Source: Halobacterium rubrum
GTDB taxonomy: Archaea; Halobacteriota; Halobacteria; Halobacteriales; Halobacteriaceae
Assembly: GCF_021729015.1 (NCBI RefSeq)
Contig: NZ_JAJQQZ010000005.1
Location: 105,025 to 169,024 of the forward strand
Length of the DNA: 64,000 nt
Direction of reading: 5' to 3'
Below are positions 1-8,621 of the stretch, one piece after another (positions within the stretch are counted from its first letter, which is position 1; the number at the start of each line of letters is the position of its first letter). The translations under genes were made by a program, and so were the position numbers. Under the pieces are notes generated by a model, which saw only the letters and a program-made list of their open reading frames with translations, was not told the DNA's origin and searched no databases.

Positions 1-1
1 G

Positions 2-901
2 GTGGCGGAAGGTGGCGAAGGAGGGGTCGAAGTGCAGTTGCCGGATGAACTCCGGGCGGAGGTCATGGAGGTCGTGGAGAGTGACCTCGGCGAGCGGGTC
101 GCCGACTTGGAGGCGTCTCTGGAGGCGAAGGAGACGGAACTCAGGGACGCCCGCAGCCGTGTGGAGGAGCTGGAAGCCACGCTCGAAACCCGGAACGCCC
201 GCGTCGAGGAGTTGGAAGCGGAGAAAGAGGAGCTCGCGGAGCGTGTCGAGGACAAAGAGCGGGTGGAAGCGAAGCTGGATGAAATCCGCGAGATTCGGGA
301 CCGCCTCACGTCGATCCTCGGCGAACGGGACGCGGATACTCAGGACCTGCGTGACCGCGCGGGCAAGGAGCGCGACCGTGCAGAGGAGGCCGAGGACCGT
401 GTGGCGGACTTGGAGGCCGTTCTCAGTGGGGAGAAGGCCCCAGAAGAGGTCGGTCTCGAGGCGGAGGCCCTCGCGGTGCCTGGAGACCAGCCTGGAGTCG
501 GTGGAGTGCAGCCGGGCGAGTACGTTGCGACGGTAGAAGGCCGACCGGATGCCCTCCAGACGCTCGTCGACGAGGCGGTCGCGACGACGGCCCTCAGTAG
601 CACGCACTTCTGGGCGGTCCTCCACGAGCTCGCCGAGGTCGCGGACGGCACCCACCCTGAGTGGGACCAGACCGGGGAGAACCGGCCGACCAGGGATGGC
701 ATCGAGGACCGCGTGGAGGTGGGGAGTACGTCCGTCTCGGAGATTCTGAACGCGCTCGCGGAGCCCATCGCACTCGTTGAAATCGACCAGACAGGGCATC
801 GAGAGAAGAATCGGTACACGCTGAACATGGAGACGTTCGAGGACTTGGACGCTCGCGCAGCGTACTACAAGCGCCGCGAGCAGACCAAAACAGACGGGTA
901 G
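2..901 (+). CDS. Coiled-coil protein with possible C-terminal winged helix
   Basis: I do not recognise a named family. Residues about 15 to 145 are a long, highly charged coiled coil (repeats such as VEELEA and RVADLEA), followed by a linker and a C-terminal globular part (about 175 to 290). That part contains an STSVSEILNAL segment and ends in a basic tail, and could be a winged helix. The architecture recalls haloarchaeal plasmid DNA-binding or structural proteins, but this is inference. A GTG codon at position 2 opens the frame. The window begins one base earlier, so the true start may lie upstream and the gene may be 5'-partial. The next gene starts 8 bp after the stop, so the two are probably co-transcribed. 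Confidence 0.7.
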   Translation: MAEGGEGGVEVQLPDELRAEVMEVVESDLGERVADLEASLEAKETELRDARSRVEELEATLETRNARVEELEAEKEELAERVEDKERVEAKLDEIREIRDRLTSILGERDADTQDLRDRAGKERDRAEEAEDRVADLEAVLSGEKAPEEVGLEAEALAVPGDQPGVGGVQPGEYVATVEGRPDALQTLVDEAVATTALSSTHFWAVLHELAEVADGTHPEWDQTGENRPTRDGIEDRVEVGSTSVSEILNALAEPIALVEIDQTGHREKNRYTLNMETFEDLDARAAYYKRREQTKTDG

Positions 902-909
902 GTGGTTCG

Positions 910-1329
910 ATGCCAGACAACGAGGACGCCAGCAGCAGCGGCGATGTGGCGGCGAGTCGGCAGGAGATCTATCACGGGCTTCTGTCGAGCATCGGGCGGT
1001 ACAACCTCGTCAGTGCGCGGACCAGCGACGTGTCGGAGCGCCTGTCGCGACGAGGCGAGGTGTCGCCCCAGGAAGCGGGGATGGTCGACGTCGGCGACGA
1101 GCACGCGCTTCGGACCATCGTGGACTGGGCGGCGGCCGGAGAGGAGGTCGTCGTGCTGGCCCACCACGTCTGGGGCGTCGGGCAGGCAGCGGGTGCGCCG
1201 CGTGGAACGCCGGCGTACGACTACGTGAAGGACCGCCACCTCCGGTGGCATCCCGACGAGGAGGCCTGGACGGTCGAGGAGTCGGAACGCCGCCCCATCA
1301 ACGACGACCAGGGCCACGCACGGGCGTAG
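910..1329 (+). CDS. Hypothetical acidic protein
   Basis: This 139-residue protein has no motif I recognise. After a polar N-terminus it has a mixed helix and strand region (about 20 to 100) with a hydrophobic segment, EEVVVLAHHVWGVG. The acidic C-terminus (DEEAWTVEESERR) is typical of halophile proteins. It starts with ATG 8 bp after the coiled-coil gene and probably forms an operon with it. A role linked to that neighbour is inference from position only. Confidence 0.65.
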   Translation: MPDNEDASSSGDVAASRQEIYHGLLSSIGRYNLVSARTSDVSERLSRRGEVSPQEAGMVDVGDEHALRTIVDWAAAGEEVVVLAHHVWGVGQAAGAPRGTPAYDYVKDRHLRWHPDEEAWTVEESERRPINDDQGHARA

Positions 1330-1483
1330 CCGGTCATGTATCGACGGTTCGCTCCTCTGTCCGGCTTCGTACATCCCATGACGCTTTACATTCTCGTCAG
1401 GCCTGCCTCCCTGGAATTTGCGGTGAGGAACGGCGAAAGGTCAGGGTTGTAGACCGAGCGAGTAACCCCTCCGCGTCGTAGCG

Positions 1484-1489
1484 TTAAAT
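1484..1489 (+). promoter_or_regulatory. TATA-like box (TTAAAT) for the GNAT-like gene
   Basis: TTAAAT lies 23 nt before the ATG at 1513. This is the spacing expected when transcription starts at or very near the start codon, as is usual for leaderless haloarchaeal mRNAs. Confidence 0.4.
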
Positions 1490-1512
1490 GGAGGGAGGGC
1501 AGACGCATTGAT

Positions 1513-1830
1513 ATGACCGAGTCTGTAGGGTCCGAGGACCTCACGCTGCGGGAGTCAGTGGGGGGATACTCGATACTCGTCGATGGAGAGCATATTGGTA
1601 TGATCGAGGCTGTGCCCGGGCACATGGAGTATATCGAACTAGAGCTAAACTGGGAGGGGAAAGGTGCAGGGCGGGCAGCGGTTCAAGAGTTTGTCCGATT
1701 GAGCAGGAGAGCGGGGGAGAGTGAGGTTCGGACGAACAACGCCACCAGTGAGGCGATGGAGCACATTCTGGAGACAGAGGGCTTCGAGAGACGGGACGAC
1801 GGTTCGGGTTGGACGAAGCAGCTCAACTAA
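1513..1830 (+). CDS. Small GNAT-like N-acetyltransferase
   Basis: At 105 residues this is shorter than most GNAT enzymes (about 140 to 170), but it keeps the recognisable core. Strands lead into the acetyl-CoA loop (GKGAGRAAVQEFVRLSRRAG, about residues 50 to 70), then a strand with N-x-A (NNATSEAMEHIL) and a terminal LETEGFERR, the usual helix 4 and strand 6 region with its E-GF motif. The enzyme would transfer an acetyl group from acetyl-CoA to an amine; the substrate is unknown. It stands alone with its own TATA-like box and converges on the GIY-YIG gene. Confidence 0.7.
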   Translation: MTESVGSEDLTLRESVGGYSILVDGEHIGMIEAVPGHMEYIELELNWEGKGAGRAAVQEFVRLSRRAGESEVRTNNATSEAMEHILETEGFERRDDGSGWTKQLN

Positions 1831-1884
1831 CCGACTACCAACCATCGACGCGACGATTGTGGTGGTCTCGAGTCCGTTCTTCGG

Positions 1885-2271
1885 TCACTCCCAGGGAGGG
1901 TTTTCCATGTCCGGAGTACACCAGGGGCCGCCGCGAACCCGCTCCCAGCCCTTCTCTCGCATATACTCGAGTGTCACTTCTCGCTCAAGCTTCAGGGCGT
2001 CGGCCAACTCGTCGGTATCAGCAATCTCGTCACGTACTTCGGCCACTCCCACGGGCTTGTGCTGTTCAGTCCAATCGGTAGACCGATCTCCGGTCGTGTG
2101 CTCTTTCAGCCGCTTCTCTGGGCAGGTCGTTATCCCGACGTAGTAGCAGGCGTCCTGCAGTTTTAGAACGTAGAGGCTCCAGTAGTCGTTCCGCGTGGTC
2201 GCGCATTCATCACAGTATTTCATCCCGATGCGCTTGTCCTCCGTACACCCCTCGCCATCGCACTCGGCCAT
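1885..2271 (-). CDS. GIY-YIG domain protein with N-terminal zinc-binding motif
   Basis: The 128-residue product begins with a Cys-rich segment (CDGEGC then CDECA, about residues 4 to 23) that could bind zinc. It continues with a GIY-YIG-type core: LYVLKL, then CYYVGITTCPEKRLKEH. The first strand (LYVLKL) and the YYVGIT strand are the two signature strands, and R and H after them match the usual catalytic region. Such domains cut DNA in homing, repair or restriction enzymes, but small stand-alone forms are of unknown role. I chose the start at 2271 because the Cys-rich segment follows it directly; an in-frame ATG at 2319 adds a hydrophobic tail that looks unreal. Confidence 0.7.
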   Translation of the reverse strand: MAECDGEGCTEDKRIGMKYCDECATTRNDYWSLYVLKLQDACYYVGITTCPEKRLKEHTTGDRSTDWTEQHKPVGVAEVRDEIADTDELADALKLEREVTLEYMREKGWERVRGGPWCTPDMENPPWE

Positions 2272-2420
2272 CGTTCCCAGGCGGGCGGCCAGAATGGATA
2301 ACAGTAGTGGTGAGCTCACCTCTCCCCCGAGGGAGCGCCTACGTCCACTTCTCTCCGTAGCATTTGGGTTCCAGAAGGGTCGCCGATACCTTCAGCACCC
2401 TACACATCAAACACGCTCGT

Positions 2421-3116
2421 ATGTGTGGGCGTACCAGTCTCGCGGTCGATCCAAGCGTTCTCAGCGACATCTTCGACGTCACCGTGACCCAGGGCGTCGA
2501 GGACTACGTCCCGCAATACAACATCGACCCGAGCGATGGCCTGGTCGCTGTCCGGAACACGGACCCTGAGGTGGCAGTCGTTATCGACTGGGGCTTCATC
2601 CCCGAATGGGCCGACGACCCCGACGAGGTAGCGACCCCGATTAACGCCCGCTCGGGGAGCGTGATGGAGTCGGGAATGTTCCGCCAGTCGTTCAAGTCGA
2701 AGCGGTGCCTCCTGATTGCGGACGGATTCTACGAGTGGAAGGGGCGGCGGGGAAGCAAGCAGCCATACCGTATCCTGAGAGCTGACGGAAATCCGTTCGC
2801 CTTCGCTGGCATCTGGAGTCGGTGGGAGGAAAACGGGACCACGCGTGACACAGCGGCCATCCTCACCACGGAGCCGAACAACGTCGTCGGGGACATTCAC
2901 GACCGGATGCCGGTGATGCTGGCTCGGGACGAGCACGAGGCCTGGCTGAACGGGGACACGGAGACCGCGAGGGAGCTTCTCGATGCGTTCCCGGCGGACG
3001 AGGTGGAGGCGTACCCGGTGTCGAAGCGAGTGAATAATCCCGGCTTCGAGTCGCCGGAGCTGTTCGAGGCGATTGATATTGGCGACCAGTCGGAGCTCGG
3101 GGAGTTCGGTTCCTAA
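2421..3116 (+). CDS. SRAP (SOS response-associated peptidase, YedK/HMCES) family protein
   Basis: SRAP proteins shield abasic sites in single-stranded DNA by a covalent thiazolidine bond through Cys2, which is exposed after removal of Met1. The sequence starts MCGRTSL, so the start must be at 2421 rather than the upstream in-frame ATG at 2364, because Cys2 is catalytic. Other family signatures are present: INARSG (about residue 75), YEWKG with the catalytic Glu (about 104) and IHDRMPVML with the catalytic His (about 160). At 231 residues it has a normal length. TATA-like and short-leader spacing is plausible. On accessory replicons such proteins often accompany DNA damage or mobile functions. 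Confidence 0.93.
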   Translation: MCGRTSLAVDPSVLSDIFDVTVTQGVEDYVPQYNIDPSDGLVAVRNTDPEVAVVIDWGFIPEWADDPDEVATPINARSGSVMESGMFRQSFKSKRCLLIADGFYEWKGRRGSKQPYRILRADGNPFAFAGIWSRWEENGTTRDTAAILTTEPNNVVGDIHDRMPVMLARDEHEAWLNGDTETARELLDAFPADEVEAYPVSKRVNNPGFESPELFEAIDIGDQSELGEFGS

Positions 3117-3127
3117 CTCCTTACTTT

Positions 3128-3170
3128 ACCGGCGTTTCTGTATGCAAAACAGTTAATACGGGCCGGTCCT
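3128..3170 (+). promoter_or_regulatory. Shared promoter element, copy A
   Basis: The sequence has CCGGCGTTTCTGTATGCAAA, a short spacer, GTTAATACG and GGCCGGTCC, and ends 11 nt before the ATG at 3182. Three other copies (3659, 9950 on the minus strand, 15575) share the order CCGGCG, T-rich, TATGCAAA, TTAA and GGTCC at nearly the same spacing before a start codon. TTAA is probably the TATA-box core and the CCGGCG/TATGCAA part an upstream activator or BRE-like site. Confidence 0.65.
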
Positions 3171-3181
3171 TTTCGTTGAGT

Positions 3182-3655
3182 ATGGCACCGACCAAGACCG
3201 AGGACTCGGCGACTCCGGAGTGCGATGAACAGGCGAGCGACCAGGACACCGAGTTAGACTGGAATCCCTCGTCGAGCGTCGACGGCCGCGGGTATTCGTC
3301 GACGGACTTCGCGGACGAGCTCGCCGACCACCTCCCAGACGAGTGGGAGGTCGTCGAGTTCGACATCTGGGGTCCCCGTGAGGTGAACCACGGCGGGAAG
3401 GGTGGCTACGACGCGACGGTCGAACACGTCTCGGGAGCGACAGTGGCGATCTCGCCCGCGAGCACGTTCCCACCACGGGACGGGTCGAAGACGGTCTACA
3501 ATAGTCACTGTGTGGTTCGGGAGCTCGCTGATGGAACGTCGACGGAGGTGGCGGATGCTCGCGAGATGGCGTCGAAGGAGGACCCGTCGGAGGCGTTCGG
3601 GGTATTGGTGGCGGCGGCTCAGGAGTTCCACGACCGCTGGTCCATTTTCTATTAA
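3182..3655 (+). CDS. Hypothetical acidic protein under the shared promoter
   Basis: This 157-residue protein is not recognised. A disordered acidic N-terminus (residues 1 to 40) precedes a compact domain with EWEVVEFDIWGP, YDATVEHVSGATVAISP and a C-terminal helix FGVLVAAAQEFHDRWS. The pattern of short strands with one helix suggests a small alpha/beta fold. The ATG at 3182 was preferred over an upstream TTG because it is placed like the starts after the other copies of the promoter element. A second copy of the element follows the stop codon directly, so this gene is probably its own unit. Confidence 0.65.
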   Translation: MAPTKTEDSATPECDEQASDQDTELDWNPSSSVDGRGYSSTDFADELADHLPDEWEVVEFDIWGPREVNHGGKGGYDATVEHVSGATVAISPASTFPPRDGSKTVYNSHCVVRELADGTSTEVADAREMASKEDPSEAFGVLVAAAQEFHDRWSIFY

Positions 3656-3658
3656 CTA

Positions 3659-3702
3659 ACCGGCGGTTTTGTGTGCAAAAGAATTAAGTGTGGGTGGGCC
3701 TT
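3659..3702 (+). promoter_or_regulatory. Shared promoter element, copy B
   Basis: The sequence has CCGGCGGTTTTGTGTGCAAA then GAATTAAGTG and GGTGGGCC. It starts only a few bases after the stop codon at 3655 and ends about 15 nt before the ATG at 3718. It matches copies A, C and D in composition and spacing. Confidence 0.65.
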
Positions 3703-3717
3703 TACTTTCAATTGACG

Positions 3718-3864
3718 ATGACGCACACCGGCCCCATCACGGCGACGCAGCCCACCACGACCTGCAACCGGACCGACCGCCGACGCAGGCCGGACCAGAA
3801 AAGCCCACACCTAAACCCGGGCACGAGAGACAAACATGATAGACACGATGGCACGTCACCCTGA
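3718..3864 (+). CDS. Possible 48-residue leader ORF
   Basis: The ATG at 3718 lies at the same distance from shared promoter copy B as the true starts do from the other copies, so it should be the first codon translated on this mRNA. The frame is basic and Thr/Pro/Arg-rich (MTHTGPITATQPTTTCNRTD at the N-terminus), unlike the acidic proteins around it, and it overlaps the next gene's start (3836) in a different frame. It may be a translational-coupling leader or merely a chance ORF in a 5' leader. Codon use does not look typical of the replicon. Confidence 0.3.
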   Translation: MTHTGPITATQPTTTCNRTDRRRRPDQKSPHLNPGTRDKHDRHDGTSP

Positions 3865-5320
3865 CAACAACAGCAGCGACGAACCAACCCCCGTCGAAGC
3901 AGTCGACGTCGACGTAGACGATACGGACCCCCGCAGCGGCCGGTTCTCCGGCAGCGGGACCCAGGCCTTCCCGGACGGCGTGATAGCCCTTCGCTCGCGG
4001 AAGAACAACAACCAGTTCTACATCTCGATCACCGACGTCGTCGATGAGCTCGGCTACGACGCCGGCGAAGACTACCTCCACTGCATGTTCGAGGCCGGGG
4101 GCGACAACAAGCCCCCCGCGCTGGCCTTCGAGCACATCCCGAACCCCACGAAGCCAGACAAGCAGAACGACCGGTCGCGGAAGATCGTCGACAACCAGAC
4201 GAGCGCCCGCCTCATCCTCCCGAAGGGCGAGCTCGGTGAGTACGGTGTCGGCATCGACCTCGAGAACTACGACAACGACGACCCGTATCTGTTCGACCCA
4301 GTCTTCGTCGAGTCCAGCGAGGTGTTCTATCTCGTCCCGCTCGGGCACGTCAGTGAGGTCTTCCGATACGACGAGCGGAACGTAGATCTCTACCCGGACA
4401 GCCTGACGGCGGGTATCGCGAAGGAGATCGGCGTCGACGTCGAGGCGGTCGAGAAGACGCTCGACATGGTGTCGAAGACCCTCAGCGTGGAGACGTTCAC
4501 GTCCGCGGGCATCCCCATCGGGGACGACCCGACTGTCGTCTCGGTCGCCGGGCAGCGTCTCGCGATCTACGACGCACCGAACCAACGGGGCAGGAGTGCG
4601 TTCCAGGACGCTCTCATGTCTATCTACGATGCGTCGCCAGAGGTTGCCGAGGCTGTCTGGAGTGTTCACCAGGAGTACGCCGACCACCTACTTTCCCAGC
4701 TCGGGACCGTGGACGACGCAGACGCAGAGAGACCGGAGGGTGACCCCGTCGCCGCGTCGAACCAGGAGGCGGTGATCGTCCCGCTGGACCCGCCCCAGGA
4801 AGCGGCTGGGACAGTCGACGAGGAAGCCGAGACGGATTCTGGAGCCGAGGGCAACCCGGATGGCGCGTCGACGCAGTCCTCGCTCACCGACCACGGTGGC
4901 GTGGAGCGGTCGCTCGGAGTGCCCGTGCAGCCGTCCGTGGAGCGGCTCGCGAGCCAGACCCAAGGCATCGAGCAGGACACACTCCACGATGCTCTCGAGA
5001 CCGTTGCGAAGCGAGTGACGGTCGACTCCCTCCAGGAAGCCGATGTGCTTTCGGACAGGGAGGCTGTCCGGATTCCGTTCGAAACGGACCATGAGGAGCC
5101 AGTGACCTATTCCTCGGTGGACGTAGTGTTCGTCGAGGAGGGGGCGCTTCCCGAGCTCACCGCGGACCTGGACGTCGAGGAGGACGTTGGAGAGGCGGTC
5201 CAGCAGGCGCACAACAAGCAGGCGGAGGAGCTGGTCAAGCAGCGGCCGGATGCGCCGGCGGAGTATCGGCGGTTCCGCCAGGAAAGTGACGCGGTGGTCG
5301 TGCCTGTACTCGAGGACTGA
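3836..5320 (+). CDS. Large acidic hypothetical protein (494 aa)
   Basis: The family is not recognised. The first 40 residues are disordered and acidic. A well-packed domain follows (about 45 to 270), with ALRSRKNNNQFYISITDVVDELGY, LILPKGELGEYGVGI and VESSEVFYLVPLGHVSEVF, alternating strands and helices. Residues about 290 to 350 are a Glu/Asp/Ser linker, and a C-terminal domain (about 355 to 494) repeats the style of the first (AVRIPFETDHEEPVTYSSV). Start at 3836; an in-frame ATG 12 bp downstream is equally possible. It is transcribed from shared promoter copy B. A DNA or RNA processing role is guesswork. Confidence 0.75.
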   Translation: MIDTMARHPDNNSSDEPTPVEAVDVDVDDTDPRSGRFSGSGTQAFPDGVIALRSRKNNNQFYISITDVVDELGYDAGEDYLHCMFEAGGDNKPPALAFEHIPNPTKPDKQNDRSRKIVDNQTSARLILPKGELGEYGVGIDLENYDNDDPYLFDPVFVESSEVFYLVPLGHVSEVFRYDERNVDLYPDSLTAGIAKEIGVDVEAVEKTLDMVSKTLSVETFTSAGIPIGDDPTVVSVAGQRLAIYDAPNQRGRSAFQDALMSIYDASPEVAEAVWSVHQEYADHLLSQLGTVDDADAERPEGDPVAASNQEAVIVPLDPPQEAAGTVDEEAETDSGAEGNPDGASTQSSLTDHGGVERSLGVPVQPSVERLASQTQGIEQDTLHDALETVAKRVTVDSLQEADVLSDREAVRIPFETDHEEPVTYSSVDVVFVEEGALPELTADLDVEEDVGEAVQQAHNKQAEELVKQRPDAPAEYRRFRQESDAVVVPVLED

Positions 5321-5536
5321 CTCGTCGCCAGGTCCGACGATTTAAGTACAAGCACCGGATAAATCGGGTTGCGGGGGCGGTGGCTTGGTCTTGGAACGTG
5401 CCATCGTACTAAGGTTCAGCCACCCTTCTCCCGCCTTTGAACTGTACTTCTGAGCGGCAGCCTCGGCGCCGTGATCCCTGGGGTCGAGTGGTGGAATCTC
5501 GCTGGGAGAGCCGCCGAATTAGCAGTTATGGACTTA

Positions 5537-5546
5537 ACTTTATAAC
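5537..5546 (+). promoter_or_regulatory. TATA-like box of the ATPase operon
   Basis: A CTTTATAACC stretch lies about 27 nt before the ATG at 5574, matching the position of archaeal TATA boxes for short-leader transcripts. The intergenic stretch 5321-5573 otherwise shows nothing I can identify. Confidence 0.45.
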
Positions 5547-5573
5547 CCGGCGCGGCAGAACCCTGATTGTCCC

Positions 5574-6581
5574 ATGACCATCCTATCGGACGGCATCGAG
5601 GATGCTGAACAGACCGAAGCCGAGTTCATCGACGCACTCGGCGGAGACCCCGACCAGAACAACCCGTTCGGCCAGGAGACTGACGAAGGCCGCGACATCC
5701 CAGAGGACCTCTACGTCACCCAGGACACGGACCTTCTGGGCTGGATTAAGAGCAACATCACCCGCAAGCCTCTCGGTCTGTTCTCCCCGGTCGGCACCGG
5801 GAAGACCACCCTCTCGCTCATTCTCGAACGCGAGCTCTCCGAGGACCAATTCGTCATCGCGACCCTCCGGGGAGACTCCCGTCACACGACCAAACGGCAG
5901 GTGTGTGAGCTCGTCATCAAGCGCGCCCTCGAGTACGGCTACGAGATCGACGAGGACCGCTACACTGCCATCCGGGACGGTGTTCCCCACGCGACCTCGG
6001 AAGCCGAAGCCGCCGTAGAGGAAGTCATCTCCGACATCAACGACAACGGTCAGCGCCTGCTCTTCATCGTCGACCAGGTCGAGAAGTGTAACCCTGAACT
6101 GTTCGACGTGATTCAGCAACTCGGCGACAAGGGCGCGCTGCTGTTCCTCACTGGGACGCCGGCCGGCAAAGAGCATCTGCAGGAGGCGGGCGAACGCGCG
6201 GGCCATGTGAAGGATGCGGCCCTCTACGACCGTCTGGAGGTCTACCCCTACGAAATCAAGGTGTTCTCAGAGGAGGACATCAGCGATTTCCTCGGCCGGT
6301 CGTTCCTGTACGCCGCGGGAGAGGACGCCACGAAGCAGAGTCCGGACGACCGGCAGGAGGCGCGAAAGCAGTACGTGAGCGACGACGCGGTCGCAGCCAT
6401 CGCCGACGTGACCGGCGGCCGCCCACGTCGCGTGCGGCAGCTCTGCCAGGATCTGTTCCTCCGTGCCGCCACCCAGTACGAGGAGAAGGGAGGCCTCGGC
6501 GCGGTCGAGATCACGGCCGAAGACGTCCGCGAGGAGGTTGAGACGAGTGACCACCTGCAGGAATCCGACATCACCGTCTAG
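5574..6581 (+). CDS. AAA-type ATPase (ExeA/Cdc6-like)
   Basis: A P-loop NTPase of 335 residues. Walker A is SPVGTGKTT (about residue 72) and Walker B is RLLFIVDQVEK (about 165). A sensor-1-like strand follows (GALLFLTGTPAGK), and a C-terminal helical lid contains TGGRPRRVRQLCQDL, with the arginine-rich sensor 2 seen in Orc1/Cdc6 and ExeA-like ATPases. Walker B has DQ in place of the usual DE, which could slow hydrolysis. No clear C-terminal winged helix is present, which separates it from true initiators. A small protein starts 9 bp downstream and is its likely partner. A role in DNA transposition, secretion or defence is possible; the sequence does not decide. Confidence 0.75.
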   Translation: MTILSDGIEDAEQTEAEFIDALGGDPDQNNPFGQETDEGRDIPEDLYVTQDTDLLGWIKSNITRKPLGLFSPVGTGKTTLSLILERELSEDQFVIATLRGDSRHTTKRQVCELVIKRALEYGYEIDEDRYTAIRDGVPHATSEAEAAVEEVISDINDNGQRLLFIVDQVEKCNPELFDVIQQLGDKGALLFLTGTPAGKEHLQEAGERAGHVKDAALYDRLEVYPYEIKVFSEEDISDFLGRSFLYAAGEDATKQSPDDRQEARKQYVSDDAVAAIADVTGGRPRRVRQLCQDLFLRAATQYEEKGGLGAVEITAEDVREEVETSDHLQESDITV

Positions 6582-6590
6582 GCCAACTGA

Positions 6591-6947
6591 ATGAGCAACA
6601 GTAGTGAACACGCCGGCCAGCAGAACCGAACGGACGACAGCGACACGGAGAGCGCCTCCGACGAAACGGCAGACGGACGGTCGCTACTCCCACGACCACG
6701 GGAGTCTGACGACCGCCCGCCCTCTCTCCCCGAGAAGTACACGGAGGAGGGCTCGTCGCCCGAGAGCGTCGGCGCCCGGGTCCCACCTGGAAACAAGCGG
6801 TTCATCGAGGACCTCGTTGAGGTGCATCCTCACTTCGAGTCGACGAACAGCCTCATCAACGCCTGGATTGCCGAACTGCGCGACGAGCACGCTGAATACG
6901 TCGCGGAACGCCTGGACCAGATCGAGGACGCTCGCGGCGAGTTCTAA
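6591..6947 (+). CDS. Small partner protein downstream of the ATPase
   Basis: This 118-residue protein has a disordered acidic first half and a helical second half (KRFIEDLVEVHPHFESTNSL, then a charged amphipathic helix to the C-terminus). It is not recognised. It starts 9 bp after the ATPase stop, so it is co-transcribed and may act with it as an adaptor. Confidence 0.65.
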   Translation: MSNSSEHAGQQNRTDDSDTESASDETADGRSLLPRPRESDDRPPSLPEKYTEEGSSPESVGARVPPGNKRFIEDLVEVHPHFESTNSLINAWIAELRDEHAEYVAERLDQIEDARGEF

Positions 6948-7086
6948 CCCCCGGGCCTTCGACGGCTTACGACACCTTCTCGCGGGCGAGACCGCCCAGT
7001 AGCTGCCGGTACGACGGAACCCTGGGGTGGCTGGTGAGTGGCGACGGCTTAAACGATGGGACGACGCACGCGGACACAGACGGAGC

Positions 7087-7962
7087 ATGTCTGACCACGA
7101 CCCACCCGATACCGACCACCCGTCGAGTTCCGCCACTGACCAGGCGGACCTCGATTCCCCGTGGGGCTTCATCTGCCCCGACTGCAGTTTCCCCGCCCCG
7201 TTCTCGGACCCAGAGGAGACCGACCTCGAGCAGGCGATGGAGGAATGGACCTGTCCGGACTGTGGCCACAGTGATACGCCGGCGGTCGCACCGACCAACC
7301 CCGGCACCGGCTACGACGACCACGAGGCCATCCGGCAGATGGAGCGCGCGTTCTACACGCACCCCTGCTCACGATGCGCTGCCCCACTCGTCGTGTACGG
7401 AACTCCCTCCGAGCTCACCGAGGACACATCGACATGCGAATCCTGTGGCACTGGAACAGAGCTGTCCTCCGAAGAACTGACCGAGGCGACACTGGGGTTC
7501 AACACGATCTCGAAAGACGACCTCCATCTCTGGCGGACAGAGGACAGAGGAGGCGTAATGGCCGGCCTCCACGTCCTCTACGGCGACAAGGAGGAAACGA
7601 AGGCCCGGATTCGCGACCGACGCCTCAGGAACCAACACGGTCACGGCCCGATGGGTTCGTTACACCCCGGCCGCGACTACGACGACGTCGAGTACCTCGG
7701 AACGCTCGCCGAACACGCCGCGAAACCCCACGACGAGCCGCTCATAACCCGGCCCGGACTGCCGGAGTTCTCGGACCTACTGTCGAACCCGGCTCGTCGC
7801 GAAGTGCGGGCCAACCTCGCAGAGTTCGTGACCGGCTGTCTCAAGGTCAACTGCGACGAGTGCAGCCGAACCTACGCGTACTTCGGCATCATCGGGGACG
7901 TCGAATCTCCGCAATGCGGGGAGTGCGGGTCCGAGAAAGTCATCCTTCGAGACGAACGGTAG
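7087..7962 (+). CDS. Multi-zinc-ribbon protein
   Basis: The 291-residue product has at least five CxxC pairs: CPDC (about residue 31), CPDC (about 58), CSRC, CESC, then near the C-terminus CDEC and CGEC. This suggests two or three zinc ribbons around a central charged helical region. Such proteins often bind nucleic acid or hold together larger complexes. The start at 7087 was chosen because the preceding in-frame part is basic and out of character. The next gene, 64 bp downstream, also encodes a zinc ribbon. The function is unknown. Confidence 0.7.
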   Translation: MSDHDPPDTDHPSSSATDQADLDSPWGFICPDCSFPAPFSDPEETDLEQAMEEWTCPDCGHSDTPAVAPTNPGTGYDDHEAIRQMERAFYTHPCSRCAAPLVVYGTPSELTEDTSTCESCGTGTELSSEELTEATLGFNTISKDDLHLWRTEDRGGVMAGLHVLYGDKEETKARIRDRRLRNQHGHGPMGSLHPGRDYDDVEYLGTLAEHAAKPHDEPLITRPGLPEFSDLLSNPARREVRANLAEFVTGCLKVNCDECSRTYAYFGIIGDVESPQCGECGSEKVILRDER

Positions 7963-8026
7963 CCGGAGGGACACGCCGGAAAACACCACGCGACCGACCG
8001 AGCAGACCACGAGATTCGAGACTACG

Positions 8027-8569
8027 ATGTTCGAGGCCGTCAACACGGACGCGCTGGAAACAGCGTTTACGACCGCTCGCAGGCGAATCGACACCGACGA
8101 CTCCACCGAACCAGAGGAGGAGGCCCCATTTCTTCCAGACGGACTCCCGAGACTCACGTTACGGGCTCGCAACGCGAGCGAGACGACGACCGTGGAGGCG
8201 ACCACTGCCGAGGTGTACCTGACCGCCCGGGAGTACGACCCAGTCGGGACCGAGCTCGCCCTCGCGGTGTTCTACACGGCCCGACACACCCCGGAGAGTG
8301 ACGAGGAGGCACTGTCGAGGGTGCTCGCGCGACTCCTGATGCTGGAACATCAGGCGTCGGAGGGCAACCGGTGTGGAATCTGCGGGTCGTCGACCATCGC
8401 GACCGGCGAGGACGAGCGCGCCGAGTGCCAGGACTGCGGGCATCAGTGGAGCCAACGGCCGGGCGAAACGGTCGCGTCGACGGAAGCCCAGTGGCAGACC
8501 ATCTACGACCGCGGCCGCGAGCACGCCCCTGGCCGCGACTCGCCGCCACGCTGGGTTCTAGCGCCGTGA
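8027..8569 (+). CDS. Zinc-ribbon hypothetical protein
   Basis: This 180-residue protein has an N-terminal alpha/beta part with LPRLTLRARNAS and a long helix (EEALSRVLARLLMLEHQA). A C-terminal four-Cys ribbon follows (CGICGS then CQDCGHQW, about residues 117 to 142). It is probably co-transcribed with the multi-zinc-ribbon gene upstream. It converges on the DpdA-like gene. The family is not recognised. Confidence 0.65.
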   Translation: MFEAVNTDALETAFTTARRRIDTDDSTEPEEEAPFLPDGLPRLTLRARNASETTTVEATTAEVYLTAREYDPVGTELALAVFYTARHTPESDEEALSRVLARLLMLEHQASEGNRCGICGSSTIATGEDERAECQDCGHQWSQRPGETVASTEAQWQTIYDRGREHAPGRDSPPRWVLAP

Positions 8570-8621
8570 GGGCCCAGAACGAGTCGCGAGGGTGGACGTC
8601 TAGAAGGAGCGGCCGGAGGTG

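Noticed and set aside
3737..4687. Minus-strand open frame of 316 codons
   Set aside because: Antisense to the 494-residue acidic protein; it shows Val/Asp/Arg repeats typical of shadow frames.
5574..6581. A third Orc1/Cdc6 initiator
   Set aside because: Walker motifs and the Arg-rich sensor 2 fit AAA+ ATPases in general, but no C-terminal winged helix or initiator motif is present and there are no origin-like repeats next to it.
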